Shown here in pieces: positions 42,286-51,461 of a stretch of 64,000 nt of DNA. The DNA comes from Flavobacterium sp. HJJ. Lineage in GTDB: Bacteria; Bacteroidota; Bacteroidia; Flavobacteriales; Flavobacteriaceae. The notes below the pieces were generated by a model that made no database searches, had not been told where the DNA came from, and saw nothing but the letters and a program-made list of their open reading frames with translations. The stretch covers positions 62,001 to 126,000 of the forward strand of contig NZ_JADKPR010000002.1 in assembly GCF_015351475.1 (NCBI RefSeq). Direction: 5' to 3'. Made by a program: the position numbers and the translations under genes. Position 1 is the stretch's first letter; the number at the start of each line of letters is the position of its first letter.

Positions 42286-44313
42286 CTATAAAAGACCTGC
42301 TCTTTTCAGCAAAGCATCCGGTTTTGGTTCCTGTCCTCTAAAGCGTTTGTATAAAATCATTGGATGTTCGGTTCCGCCTTTTGAAAGGACATTTTCTTTG
42401 AATTTATCAGCCACTTCTTTGTTGAAAATTCCTTTCTCCTGAAAATATTCGAATGCGTCTGCGTCAAGAACTTCGGCCCATTTGTAACTGTAATAGCCAG
42501 AAGAATAACCTCCTTGGAAAATATGTGAAAAGGCTGTGCTGATTGCATTTTCCTTTACATCTGGATACAATTGCGTAGAGGCAAAATATTCTGTCTCAAA
42601 GGCTTTTATATCGGTAATGTTGGTTGGATCTTGCCCGTGCCAGCCCATATCCAGTAATCCAAAACTCAGTTGGCGCATCGTTGCCATTCCTTCCTGGAAA
42701 CTAGCACTCTCCTTGATTTTTTCTACATATTCCTGTGGAATAACTTCCCCGGTTTCATAATGGTGTGCAAACAGAGCCAAAGCTTCTGGTTCATAGCACC
42801 AGTTTTCCATAATCTGGCTTGGCAGTTCCACAAAGTCCCAATATACCGATGTCCCCGAAAGATTTGGATAAACAGTATCGGCCAGCATTCCGTGTAAGCC
42901 ATGACCAAATTCGTGGAATAGGGTTGTTACTTCATTAAATGTCAATAACGACGGTTTGGTTTCGGTAGGTTTTGTAAAGTTGCAGACATTTGAAATGTGC
43001 GGTCTTTCGTTTACGCCGTCTTTGATGTATTGTGATTTGAACGAAGTCATCCAAGCACCGTTTCGCTTTCCTTTTCTTGGAAAGAAATCAGCGTAGAAAA
43101 GCGCAACCAATTCATTGTTTTTGTCTTTTACTTCATAGGTAGTAACTTCTTCGTGGTATTTGTCGATGTCAAAAATTTCAGTAAAAGTCAAACCAAACAA
43201 TTTTCCTGCTATGGTAAAAGCACCGTTCAGCACTTTTTCCAATTGGAAATAGGGTTTCAGTTTCTCGTCATCTAAATTAAATAACTGCTGTTTCAGTTTT
43301 TCCGAATAGTAAGTGCCGTCCCATTTTTCAAGCTGTTCTATACCGTCCAGTTCTTTTGCGAAAGCTGATAATTGTTCAAATTCTTTTTGGGCAGCAGGCT
43401 TGGCTTTTGCTAATAAATCATTTAAAAACGATTTTACTTTCTCCGGACTTTCGGCCATGCGTTCTTCTAGAACAAAATTTGCGTGGGTTTTGTATCCTAA
43501 AAGATTAGCTCTTTCAAAGCGCAGTTTAGCAATTTTTAAAACGATTTCCTGATTGTCGAATTCGTTATTCTGAAAACATCTTGCTCCAAAAGCAAGAGCT
43601 ATTTTTTTACGCAGTTCGCGGTTGTCTGCATACGTCACAAAAGGCAGGTAACTAGGGTGGTCCAAAGTGAAAATCCAGCCTTCTTTTTCTTGGGCTTTCG
43701 CCAATGAACGAGCCGCTTCGATAGTTCCTTCTGGTAAGCCGGCTAAATCATTTTCGTCAGTAAGATGCAGTTCGAAAGCATTGGTTTCGGCCAAAGCATT
43801 TTCGCCAAACTGTAAACTCAATTTGGACAATTCTTTGTCGATTTCCCTTAACTGATTTTTCTTTTCTTCCGGCAGATTAGCTCCGTTTCTGGAAAAGCTT
43901 TTGTATTGTTTGTCAAGAAGTGTTGTTTGTTCTGGATTTAAATTCAAAGATTCTCTTTGATCGTAAACTGTTTTTACTTTGGCAAATAAAGCAGTATTCA
44001 AGCGGATATCATTTCCAAATTCAGATAATAACGGCGAAACTTCCTGAGCAATTTTTTGCATTTCGTCACTCGTTTCTGCCGAATTTAAGTTGAAAAAGAT
44101 ATTTGAAATCCGGTCCAAAGTATCGCCGCTAAATGACAAAGCTTCAATAGTGTTTTGAAAAGTCGGGTTTTCTGCATTGTTAATTATTGCATCAATTTCG
44201 GCTTTGGCCATATCAATTGCTTCCTGAAATGCAGGAAGATAATCTTCGTTTTTTATTTGTGAAAATGGCGCTGTATCTAGCCTGGTGTCAAATTTATTGA
44301 GTAGTATATTCAT
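42286..44313 (-). CDS. dcp: M3 family metallopeptidase (peptidyl-dipeptidase type)
   Basis: 675 residues, full length. The thimet-oligopeptidase/Dcp fold has the zinc site TLFHEFGHGLHGML (HExxH) at about 460 and the downstream Glu in DFVELPSQIMENW. KNEDYLPAFQEAID and the helical first half are standard. It cleaves dipeptides or short peptides in the cytosol or periplasm; no signal peptide is visible, so cytosolic here. The gene is monocistronic, with a terminator shared in the gap with the DUF1842-type gene. Confidence 0.93.
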   Translation of the reverse strand: MNILLNKFDTRLDTAPFSQIKNEDYLPAFQEAIDMAKAEIDAIINNAENPTFQNTIEALSFSGDTLDRISNIFFNLNSAETSDEMQKIAQEVSPLLSEFGNDIRLNTALFAKVKTVYDQRESLNLNPEQTTLLDKQYKSFSRNGANLPEEKKNQLREIDKELSKLSLQFGENALAETNAFELHLTDENDLAGLPEGTIEAARSLAKAQEKEGWIFTLDHPSYLPFVTYADNRELRKKIALAFGARCFQNNEFDNQEIVLKIAKLRFERANLLGYKTHANFVLEERMAESPEKVKSFLNDLLAKAKPAAQKEFEQLSAFAKELDGIEQLEKWDGTYYSEKLKQQLFNLDDEKLKPYFQLEKVLNGAFTIAGKLFGLTFTEIFDIDKYHEEVTTYEVKDKNNELVALFYADFFPRKGKRNGAWMTSFKSQYIKDGVNERPHISNVCNFTKPTETKPSLLTFNEVTTLFHEFGHGLHGMLADTVYPNLSGTSVYWDFVELPSQIMENWCYEPEALALFAHHYETGEVIPQEYVEKIKESASFQEGMATMRQLSFGLLDMGWHGQDPTNITDIKAFETEYFASTQLYPDVKENAISTAFSHIFQGGYSSGYYSYKWAEVLDADAFEYFQEKGIFNKEVADKFKENVLSKGGTEHPMILYKRFRGQEPKPDALLKRAGLL

Positions 44314-44560
44314 AATTATAAGATCTGTTTTGTTCCAAATATTAGGAGTTTATTTTTTTGTCTGAAATTGAAAAAAAATAAACTTCATTAAAATTTAAAA
44401 GTAAAATGTATTTAATCGATATTTTGTGTATTTTTGTCGAATAATTAATTTCTTTAATAGAATTAATACTGTCAAAAAAACAAACTCTTTTTGTCCCTAA
44501 CCTAAAAGAAAAAAGTATTGAAAATGCTAAATTTCCCCGAGTTTAGAATTTTGCAATATC

Positions 44561-44594
44561 AAAAAAAAGCTCCGTATTTTAGGAGCTTTTTTTT
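44561..44594 (-). terminator. Terminator of purE-purK
   Basis: Perfect arms AAAAAAAAGCTCC (44561-44573) and GGAGCTTTTTTTT (44582-44594), overlapping the purE stop codon by two bases. Confidence 0.9.
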
Positions 44595-45078
44595 ATTTAT
44601 TCAAGTTTTCCGAAGATTGATAAACGGCTTTTTTCAGTCCTTCTTTGTAGGCGATGATTTTGTCTAAAACAGTTTTATCGGCACTTCCTATAATTTGTGC
44701 AGCAAGGATTCCGGCATTTTTTGCTCCGTTTAAAGCAACAGTTGCTACTGGTACACCGCCAGGCATTTGTAAAATAGATAAAACACTGTCCCAGCCATCA
44801 ATAGAATTGCTTGATTTTACAGGAACTCCAATTACAGGAAGCGGTGACATCGAAGCTACCATTCCAGGTAAATGCGCTGCGCCTCCAGCTCCAGCAATAA
44901 TTGCCGAAATTCCGCGATTGTGTGCGTTCATACTGAAATCAAACAGTTTTTCGGGTGTTCTGTGTGCCGAAACGATGTCGACTTCGGTTTCTATGTTAAA
45001 ACTTTTTAAAATATCTATGGCATCCTGCATTACCGGCATATCCGAAATGCTTCCCATTATTACAGCTACTTTGCTCAT
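44593..45078 (-). CDS. purE: 5-(carboxyamino)imidazole ribonucleotide mutase
   Basis: 161 residues, class I PurE. It turns N5-CAIR into CAIR in purine synthesis. VAVIMGSISDMPVMQDA at the N-terminus binds the phosphate, followed by VSAHRTPEKLFDF and IIAGAGGAAHLPGMVASMSPLPVIGVPV. It is 87 bp after purK on the same strand, so the two are presumably co-transcribed. Confidence 0.97.
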   Translation of the reverse strand: MSKVAVIMGSISDMPVMQDAIDILKSFNIETEVDIVSAHRTPEKLFDFSMNAHNRGISAIIAGAGGAAHLPGMVASMSPLPVIGVPVKSSNSIDGWDSVLSILQMPGGVPVATVALNGAKNAGILAAQIIGSADKTVLDKIIAYKEGLKKAVYQSSENLNK

Positions 45079-45165
45079 TTGTTTTTTTATTTAAAGATTA
45101 AATGATTGAAAAATCTAAAAAATACTGCATCCATCTTTAAATTTTTCAATCTTTAAATTTTTTAA

Positions 45166-46320
45166 TTATCTGGATATCACTCTAATCGTATTCTTAACAT
45201 CGGCTGCGATGCGTCTTGCTTCGGCCATATCTTCATTGACAATGGTTACGTGTCCCATTTTGCGGAAAGGGCGGGTTTGTTTTTTGCCGTAAATGTGCGG
45301 GGTAACGCCGTTCCAGCCCAAAATAGTTTCGATGTTTTCATAAATCACGTCGCCAGAAAAACCTTCGGCACCGACTAAGTTTACCATAATTCCGGCAGCT
45401 TTACTGTCTGTGTTTCCAAGAGGTAAATCAAGAATAGCGCGCAGATGATTTTCAAACTGCGAAGTATAGCTAGCCTCGATTGAGTAATGTCCTGAGTTGT
45501 GCGGACGCGGTGCTACTTCGTTTACCAGAATTTCATCATCTTTGGTTTGGAACATTTCAACTGCCAAAAGGCCAACATGATTAAATTGCTGCGATACATT
45601 CAATGCAATCGCTCTTGCTTTTTCGGCAACTTTATCATCAATCCTGGCTGGGCAGATCACATATTCTACCTGATTGGCTTCTGGATGAAATTCCATTTCT
45701 ACAACTGGGTAGGTTTTGATTTCGCCGGAAGGACTTTGGCAGACAATTACAGCTAATTCATTTTTGAAAGGCACCATTGTTTCAGCAATGCATTCTACAT
45801 TTGGTAAATTTTCTAAATCAGCTGTCTGCCGAATGATTTTTACGCCGTTTCCGTCATATCCAAATTCAGTACATTTCCATACAAAAGGAAGCTGAATATT
45901 TGCTTCTACTAAATCAACTACTAAGTTTTTTAGAGTAGAATAACGCTTGAAAGGAGCTGTCGGGATATTATTTTTGATATAAAAATCCTTTTGGATTCCT
46001 TTATTTTGTATGAGTTTTAGCGTTTTTGGAGAAGGATATACTTTTTTGCCTTCATTTTCCAGCTTTTCAAGCGCCTCAAGATTTACCAGCTCAATTTCAA
46101 AGGTCAAAACATCTACTTGTTTTCCAAAATTGTAAACAGTTTCAAAATCCATCAAATCGCCTTGTACAAAATGGTTACAGGCAATTTTACTTGGAGCTTC
46201 GTCACTTGGGTCTAAAACGTAAGTTTGAATATCAAATTTTCGGGTGTCAGACAGCAGCATTTTGCCAAGCTGTCCGCCGCCTAAGATTCCTAATTTAAAA
46301 TCAGAAGAAAAATAGTTCAT
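45166..46320 (-). CDS. purK: 5-(carboxyamino)imidazole ribonucleotide synthase
   Basis: 384 residues. ATP-grasp enzyme that carboxylates AIR to N5-CAIR with bicarbonate and ATP. KLGILGGGQLGKMLL at 10-24, FVWKCTEFGYDGNGVKII, LAVIVCQSPSGEIKTYPVVE, LVNEVAPRPHNSGHYSIEA and NLVGAEGF are all family blocks. First gene of the purK-purE pair, with a -7 box 46 nt before its ATG. Confidence 0.96.
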   Translation of the reverse strand: MNYFSSDFKLGILGGGQLGKMLLSDTRKFDIQTYVLDPSDEAPSKIACNHFVQGDLMDFETVYNFGKQVDVLTFEIELVNLEALEKLENEGKKVYPSPKTLKLIQNKGIQKDFYIKNNIPTAPFKRYSTLKNLVVDLVEANIQLPFVWKCTEFGYDGNGVKIIRQTADLENLPNVECIAETMVPFKNELAVIVCQSPSGEIKTYPVVEMEFHPEANQVEYVICPARIDDKVAEKARAIALNVSQQFNHVGLLAVEMFQTKDDEILVNEVAPRPHNSGHYSIEASYTSQFENHLRAILDLPLGNTDSKAAGIMVNLVGAEGFSGDVIYENIETILGWNGVTPHIYGKKQTRPFRKMGHVTIVNEDMAEARRIAADVKNTIRVISR

Positions 46321-46365
46321 TGTGATTGTATTTACATTGTCTGCTCAGCACATTGCCAGCAACTG

Positions 46366-46373
46366 CAAAGATA
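46366..46373 (-). promoter_or_regulatory. -7 promoter box of purK
   Basis: TATCTTTG on the minus strand, exact TAnnTTTG, 46 nt before ATG 46320. Confidence 0.65.
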
Positions 46374-46399
46374 CTTTTTCCTAATCGAATAGGAAAATG

Positions 46400-46948
46400 C
46401 TATTTTATTTTCTTCAAAACTTCTTTGGCAACGGCTTTATAAGCGGCACTGTGATTTGGAAAATCTTTTGTGGCAATAGTTTTCAATTCGGGATGAATCC
46501 AGTCATAATGCTGTCCTAATAGGTAAAAAGTTCTCATTGAATAAGCTTTGGACGCTACTTTGGTATCGTTAATCAGCCAGTCAAAAGAACTTTCGATGAT
46601 TGCTTCCAGATGCTTTTCAGAAAGCTGTATTTCACTTTTTTTATAATGAGAATGAATCAGCAGCTGACAGATTTTGGCAACGGGGCGAATGGCGCTTTCA
46701 TCTTTCAGGTTTTTGATATTGGAACAAAAATAATCCAGATGATTTTCAATCCATTCCAGTTTTTGGTAACAGACAAATTCCAAAATCCAGCAGGCTTTGG
46801 CCGAATTTTTATTTGAAACCTGAAAACACAGCCGAATTAATTCAGGGAAAAGTTCTGGATTATACAGTACTTCATCAGCATATTTTTGTCGGTTTTCTCT
46901 ATGTCCTGTTATATAATCTAAATTTTTCTGGAATTCGCTGACCATCAT
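46400..46948 (-). CDS. Conserved helical protein of unknown function
   Basis: 182 residues from ATG 46948 (or 46945). The longer frame to 47239 runs into the divergent hpt gene. All-helical with HEAT-like repetition: FPELIRLCFQVSNKNSAKACWILEFVC, WIENHLDYFCSNIKNL, SAIRPVAKICQLLIHSHYKK, SKAYSMRTFYLLGQHYDWI. I recall relatives carrying the name 'adenylosuccinate lyase' in databases, but it has none of that enzyme's motifs and is far too short. It shares a divergent promoter region with hpt. Confidence 0.8.
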   Translation of the reverse strand: MMVSEFQKNLDYITGHRENRQKYADEVLYNPELFPELIRLCFQVSNKNSAKACWILEFVCYQKLEWIENHLDYFCSNIKNLKDESAIRPVAKICQLLIHSHYKKSEIQLSEKHLEAIIESSFDWLINDTKVASKAYSMRTFYLLGQHYDWIHPELKTIATKDFPNHSAAYKAVAKEVLKKIK

Positions 46949-47004
46949 TTCTGTTTTTGATTTAAAAGTACAAATCAATTGACAATTGTCAAAAGTGAAA
47001 TCCC

Positions 47005-47012
47005 TATCTTTG
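47005..47012 (+). promoter_or_regulatory. -7 promoter box of hpt
   Basis: TATCTTTG, exact TAnnTTTG, with TTG at 46979-46981 upstream. It lies inside the longer frame starting at 46986, so translation must start later, at GTG 47037, 25 nt downstream. Confidence 0.75.
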
Positions 47013-47036
47013 CCAAATATTTTAAAATATAAAACT

Positions 47037-47567
47037 GTGATACAACTACACGATAAACAATTTGTTCCGTTTATTTCTGCCAAAGAGATAAACTTTGCTA
47101 TCGAAAAAATGGCAGCACAGATAGAAGACGATTTTTTTGATGAAACGCCGATTTTTATTGGAGTACTGAATGGTTCTTTTATGGTAGTTTCTGATTTTTT
47201 AAAATTATACAAAAAACCGTGCGAAGTTTCTTTTATCAAATTAGCTTCTTATGAGGGGACATCCTCTACCGATTCTGTTAAGCAGTTAATAGGGCTGAAT
47301 CAGGACTTAACAGGCCGTACCGTAATTGTTATAGAAGATATTATCGACACAGGAAATACATTAGAGGAACTGAAAAAATTGTTCAAAAGCCAGAATGTAA
47401 AACATTTTAAAATAGCAACACTTTTTTTCAAACCGGATGCTTTCAAAAAAGATCTGAAAATTGATTATATTGGAATCCGGATTCCAAATAAATTCATCGT
47501 AGGTTTTGGATTGGATTACGATGGATTGGGCAGAAATCTGCCAGAAGTGTATCAGTTAAAAGAGTAA
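47037..47567 (+). CDS. hpt: Hypoxanthine phosphoribosyltransferase
   Basis: 176 residues from GTG 47037. The in-frame ATG at 46986 is excluded because the promoter -7 box lies between the two, and IQLHDKQFVPFISAKEI is the family's start. The PRPP loop VIVIEDIIDTGNTLEEL and FIGVLNGSFMVVSDFLK are clear, with DYIGIRIPNKFIVGFGLDYDG at the end. It salvages hypoxanthine and guanine to IMP and GMP. adk follows after 41 bp. Confidence 0.95.
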   Translation: MIQLHDKQFVPFISAKEINFAIEKMAAQIEDDFFDETPIFIGVLNGSFMVVSDFLKLYKKPCEVSFIKLASYEGTSSTDSVKQLIGLNQDLTGRTVIVIEDIIDTGNTLEELKKLFKSQNVKHFKIATLFFKPDAFKKDLKIDYIGIRIPNKFIVGFGLDYDGLGRNLPEVYQLKE

Positions 47568-47608
47568 CCAAAAAACTAAAAATAGTAAAAACCACATATA
47601 AAAAAGGA

Positions 47609-48181
47609 ATGATTAATATAATTTTATTTGGAAAGCCGGGAGCAGGAAAAGGAACTCAGGCAGAATTTTTAAAAGAAAAATACAAATTAACACATATTTC
47701 AACCGGAGATGTTTTTCGTTACAATCTGAAAAATGATACACCGCTTGGTAAAGAAGCAAGAGTTTTTATGGATGCCGGGGATTTGGTTCCAGATGAATTA
47801 ACAACCAAAATGCTTATTGATGAGGTGAACAAACACTTGGATTCCAACGGAATTTTATTCGACGGTTATCCAAGAACTATCGCTCAGGCTGAAGCACTGG
47901 ATGCTTTTTTACCGACAATTGGTTCAAACGTTGCTGCTACAGTAGCTTTGGAAGCTGATGACAATATTTTGGTTGCCAGATTATTGGAAAGAGGAAAAAC
48001 AAGCGGAAGAGTTGATGATCAGGACGAAGAAAAAATCAGAAACCGTTATCAGGAATATAATGAAAAAACGGCTCCGCTGATAGGATATTATAAGGATCAA
48101 AATAAGTTTCATGCAGTAAACGGGATAGGAACTATTCAGGAAATTACTGAAAGACTTACAGCGGTTATCGATAATTTATAG
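47609..48181 (+). CDS. adk: Adenylate kinase
   Basis: 190 residues, short-lid form. IILFGKPGAGKGTQAEFLKEKY has the P-loop GKPGAGKGT, TGDVFRYNL the NMP-binding site, and DGYPRTIAQAEAL plus the conserved RxxGRxDD-like GRVDDQDEEKI the lid. Interconverts AMP + ATP and 2 ADP. Second gene of the hpt-adk unit. It is followed by a large inverted repeat. Confidence 0.96.
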   Translation: MINIILFGKPGAGKGTQAEFLKEKYKLTHISTGDVFRYNLKNDTPLGKEARVFMDAGDLVPDELTTKMLIDEVNKHLDSNGILFDGYPRTIAQAEALDAFLPTIGSNVAATVALEADDNILVARLLERGKTSGRVDDQDEEKIRNRYQEYNEKTAPLIGYYKDQNKFHAVNGIGTIQEITERLTAVIDNL

Positions 48182-48212
48182 GAGCATTCTCCAGCTGTAC
48201 ATTACAAGTCAC

Positions 48213-48344
48213 AGCTATAAAAAACTAATTTTTCTATGTCATAAAAGGAGAAGTAAGAAGGAATCATCCTGTTTCTCTCTCTTTTGGAGAGGGTCGGGAT
48301 GAAGATCTGCTCTTTTATAACAGGAAAAATTAGTTTTTTATAGC
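48213..48344. repeat. 22-bp inverted repeat with inner GGAGAGGGTCGGGATGA repeat
   Basis: Outer arms AGCTATAAAAAACTAATTTT (48213 onward) and its inverse AAAATTAGTTTTTTATAGCT (to about 48344) are nearly perfect over 22 bp and enclose about 85 nt. The enclosed part has CTCTCTTTTGGAGAGGGTCG, a palindromic intergenic sequence found in many flavobacteria. It could act as adk terminator. Confidence 0.7.
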
Positions 48345-48436
48345 TATGAGCTTTTCACTTCCATCTGGGCTATTAAAATAAGAATGCATAACAAAAGGAT
48401 TGCATAAATCCAAAGTATAAACGAATTATCTAAACA

Positions 48437-49711
48437 TTGGAAATAGTTATAATATTTTTTCTAATACTCTTAAATGGGGTTTTCTCTATGTCTGAAATTG
48501 CATTGATTTCGGCTCGAAAAAACAGATTGGAAACCGCAGCAAAAAAAGGAAACAAAAATGCCCAGACTGCTTTGGATTTGGCCAATTCACCGAATAAGTT
48601 TTTGTCAACAGTACAAATAGGAATTACACTTATTGGAATACTGACAGGGATTTACAGCGGCGATAAAATTACTGCCGATGTTGAAGCTTTTGTAAAAGGA
48701 TTTCAGATACTGATTCCTTATGCTCATTCAATTGCCGTTGGGATTGTTGTTGTTGTATTGACTTTTTTTTCATTGGTATTAGGAGAATTACTTCCTAAAA
48801 GAATTGGATTAAACTATCCAGAAGGAATTGCCAAAGCAGTGGCTTTGCCAATGAAAATAATTTCTATAATAACAGCACCTTTTATATGGCTGTTAACTAC
48901 TTCTACTGATTTCTTACTGGATATTCTGCAAATAAAACCTACCGCCGACGGAAAAGTAACAGAGGAAGAGATAAAAGCAATTATCAAGGAGGGTACCGAA
49001 GGAGGAGAAGTTCAGGAAATAGAGCAGGATATTGTAGAGCGTGTTTTTCATATTGGAGATAGAAAAATAAATTCGTTAATGACTCACAGAAAATCAGTGA
49101 TGATGCTGCCATTACATGCTGATAAAAGCAAAGTAAGAGGTTTTATGATTAAAGAACTGCATTCTGTTTACCCGGTTTATAATGAAAACCACGATGATAT
49201 CGTTGGAGTTGTCAATTTGAAAAACATTTTTGCTAATGTTGATAATGACAATTTTAATCTGGCAGAAATTATGACTGATGCCCCATTTATGATGGAGCAG
49301 ACAACTGCTTATAAGGCATTGGAACAATTCAAAAAAACAGGAATTCATTATGCATTGGTTTCCGATGAATATGGAGTTTTTCAAGGAATTATTACGCTGA
49401 ATGATATTCTGGAAGCTTTGGTTGGAAACGCTTCCGATTTCTATAAAGACGATTTTCAGTTAATTGAAAGAGAAGACGGAACCTGGATGGTAGACGGGCA
49501 TTATTCACTGCACGATTTCCTTACCTATTTCGAGCTGGATGATTTGATAAATGATTATGAAGTGACCACTCTAAGTGGTTTAATAATGACGGAGTTATCA
49601 CATATTCCGAAAGAAGGCGAAAAGCTGATTTGGCAAAGATTTGTGCTGGAAGTTATCGATATGGATGGCGTGAAGATCGATAAAGTAATGGTGAGAGCCT
49701 TAAAAGATTAA
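48437..49711 (+). CDS. CNNM/CorC-type membrane protein with CBS domains (TTG start)
   Basis: 424 residues from TTG 48437; no ATG precedes the first conserved helix. The DUF21/CNNM transmembrane part (1-190) has FFLILLNGVFSMSEIALISA, FLSTVQIGITLIGILTG and LGELLPKRIGL. Two CBS domains follow (about 205-330) and a CorC/HlyC-type C-terminal domain (about 340-424: EREDGTWMVDGHYSLHDFL). Proteins of this family are linked to Mg2+ or Na+ export. 'Hemolysin' is a legacy label. Single-gene unit. Confidence 0.9.
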   Translation: MEIVIIFFLILLNGVFSMSEIALISARKNRLETAAKKGNKNAQTALDLANSPNKFLSTVQIGITLIGILTGIYSGDKITADVEAFVKGFQILIPYAHSIAVGIVVVVLTFFSLVLGELLPKRIGLNYPEGIAKAVALPMKIISIITAPFIWLLTTSTDFLLDILQIKPTADGKVTEEEIKAIIKEGTEGGEVQEIEQDIVERVFHIGDRKINSLMTHRKSVMMLPLHADKSKVRGFMIKELHSVYPVYNENHDDIVGVVNLKNIFANVDNDNFNLAEIMTDAPFMMEQTTAYKALEQFKKTGIHYALVSDEYGVFQGIITLNDILEALVGNASDFYKDDFQLIEREDGTWMVDGHYSLHDFLTYFELDDLINDYEVTTLSGLIMTELSHIPKEGEKLIWQRFVLEVIDMDGVKIDKVMVRALKD

Positions 49712-49763
49712 ATTTAGTTTAAAAATAGTTTAAGGTTTTAAGTTTAAAGTTGATAGATTTTCT

Positions 49764-49794
49764 ATTAAACGATTAAACGATTAAACGATTAAAC
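49764..49794 (+). repeat. ATTAAACG tandem repeat before obgE
   Basis: Three full and one partial copy of the 8-bp unit ATTAAACG, about 30 bp before obgE's ATG. Confidence 0.9.
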
Positions 49795-49823
49795 TTTAGA
49801 TTTAAACTTTTAAACAAAAGAAA

Positions 49824-50825
49824 ATGACAGAGGGAAATTTTGTAGATTACGTAAAAATTTATGTTTCTTCCGGAAAAGGAGGAAAGGGGTCTACGCATTT
49901 GCATAGAGAAAAATTCATCCAATATGGAGGTCCAGATGGAGGTGATGGAGGTCGTGGCGGACATGTTTATTTGGTAGGGAATAAGGATCTTTGGACTTTA
50001 TTTCACTTAAAATTTGCCCGTCATATCAAAGCAGGTCACGGAGGTGATGGAGGAGGAGACAGAAGTACAGGTGCTGATGGTGATGATAAATATATTGAAG
50101 TTCCTCTTGGAACTGTCGTGAAAGATAAAGAAACAGGCGAAACATTGTTTGAGATTACCGAGGATGGTGAAAAACAAATACTTGCCAAAGGAGGAAAAGG
50201 AGGTTTAGGAAACTGGCATTTTAGAAGTTCAACGAATCAGACGCCTCGTTATTCACAGCCAGGTTTGCCAGGTTTGGAAATGGATGTGATTTTGGAATTA
50301 AAAGTTTTGGCAGATGTTGGTTTGGTAGGTTTTCCAAATGCTGGAAAATCAACACTATTGTCTGTATTGACATCAGCAAAACCAAAAATTGCAGATTATC
50401 CATTTACGACTTTGAAACCAAATCTTGGAATTGTAGCTTACAGGGATTTCCAATCGTTTGTAATTGCCGATATTCCGGGAATTATTGAAGGTGCTGCCGA
50501 AGGTAAAGGGCTTGGTCATTATTTCCTGCGCCATATCGAGCGTAATTCGACTCTATTGTTTTTAGTTCCTGTGGATACGCCAAATATCAAGGAAGAGTAT
50601 GATGTTTTGGTAAATGAACTGACTAAATACAATCCGGAAATGCTGGATAAAGAACGCCTTTTGGTGATTTCGAAAATCGATATGCTGGATGATGAATTGA
50701 AAGCCGAATTGAAAACACAATTAGACGAAGAATTCAAAGGTATTCCTTATTTGTTTATTTCATCGGTTGCACAGCAGGGATTAACAGAGCTGAAAGACAA
50801 GCTTTGGAAAATGCTGAATGAGTAA
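49824..50825 (+). CDS. obgE: GTPase ObgE/CgtA
   Basis: 333 residues. The glycine-rich Obg domain (about 1-158: [44 protein letters not shown]) precedes the G domain, which has [12 protein letters not shown] (P-loop), DIPGIIEGA (G3) and a KID-type G4 (ISKIDMLDD). It is a ribosome-assembly GTPase that associates with the 50S subunit. The C-terminal Obg extension of longer forms is absent. Terminated by the hairpin at 50846. Confidence 0.97.
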   Translation: MTEGNFVDYVKIYVSSGKGGKGSTHLHREKFIQYGGPDGGDGGRGGHVYLVGNKDLWTLFHLKFARHIKAGHGGDGGGDRSTGADGDDKYIEVPLGTVVKDKETGETLFEITEDGEKQILAKGGKGGLGNWHFRSSTNQTPRYSQPGLPGLEMDVILELKVLADVGLVGFPNAGKSTLLSVLTSAKPKIADYPFTTLKPNLGIVAYRDFQSFVIADIPGIIEGAAEGKGLGHYFLRHIERNSTLLFLVPVDTPNIKEEYDVLVNELTKYNPEMLDKERLLVISKIDMLDDELKAELKTQLDEEFKGIPYLFISSVAQQGLTELKDKLWKMLNE

Positions 50826-50845
50826 AATATATTTTTAAAACATAT

Positions 50846-50882
50846 AAAAACCACTAATGAATTCGATTTGTTAGTGGTTTTT
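50846..50882 (+). terminator. Terminator of obgE
   Basis: Perfect arms AAAAACCACTAA (50846-50857) and TTAGTGGTTTTT (50871-50882). Confidence 0.92.
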
Positions 50883-50954
50883 TTTAGACTTGAAATGAAG
50901 GTTTATTTATGGTGATTAAATCTAAATTAACACTATTTCTTTTGTTATATTTAA

Positions 50955-51131
50955 CCAGTAAAGATTGTGATATATGATAGATATGGCAAGATTATGACGA
51001 GTCTAAAAGGTGACAGTATGGGTTGGGATGGTAATTATAATAACAATCCGATGCCTTCCTCGGATTATTGGTTTGAATTAATTACAGAAGAAGGAAAGAG
51101 ACTTAAAGGACATTTCTCTTTGAAAAGATAA
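50955..51131 (+). pseudogene. Orphan C-terminal fragment of a T9SS type B sorting domain
   Basis: After a stop at 50952 the frame reads VKIVIYDRYGKIMTSLKGDS, then MGWDGNYNNNPMPSSDYWFE and finally KGHFSLKR with a stop at 51129-51131. This is the consensus of the T9SS type B ('gliding motility-associated') C-terminal sorting domain: xIxDRYGK, GWDGxYNG, MPSDDYWF, KGHFxLKR. The passenger protein and the front of the domain are absent; only about 58 residues remain. It is presumably the 3' end of a deleted cell-surface protein gene. Confidence 0.85.
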
Positions 51132-51170
51132 GCTATAAATATTGAATGACAAAAAAATGTATAAAAACTT

Positions 51171-51200
51171 AAAAAACGTTTCAGTGATGAAACGTTTTTT
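51171..51200 (+). terminator. Hairpin after the T9SS remnant
   Basis: Perfect 13-bp arms AAAAAACGTTTCA (51171-51183) and TGAAACGTTTTTT (51188-51200), 4-nt loop GTGA. Likely the original terminator of the lost gene; the repeat at 51204 begins immediately after. Confidence 0.85.
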
Positions 51201-51203
51201 TAT

Positions 51204-51375
51204 CACGTTATTCGCTTTTAAAGTTTCTGACACGAATTACACTAATTTACACGAATTAAGATTGCTATTTAATTACACAAAATATTTGAAACTGTAAAAT
51301 TGGTTTCAATTTTGATAAGAATTAGTGTTAATTAGTGAAATTCGTGTTTATCTTTTTTTTAATGCGAATGCCGTG
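51204..51375 (-). repeat. Dispersed 170-bp repeat, copy B (inverted relative to copy A)
   Basis: Reverse complement of the element at 33883-34067, from CACGTTATTCGC to GCGAATGCCGTG. Ends match copy A's except two bases of the left end. The inside has the same palindrome (ACACGAATTACACTAATTTA ... AACACTAATTCTTAT inverse) with small indels. Confidence 0.75.
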
Positions 51376-51461
51376 TTTTTTCATTTTTAGCCTCACTAGA
51401 TTATTGTTTCTTCTTTTTTTAGAATAATTAAAAATCGAAATCAGGCTGCATAAGAAAAGTA

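Noticed and set aside
46986..47036. N-terminal extension of hpt from ATG 46986
   Set aside because: The -7 promoter box TATCTTTG at 47005 lies inside it, so it is not in the transcript.
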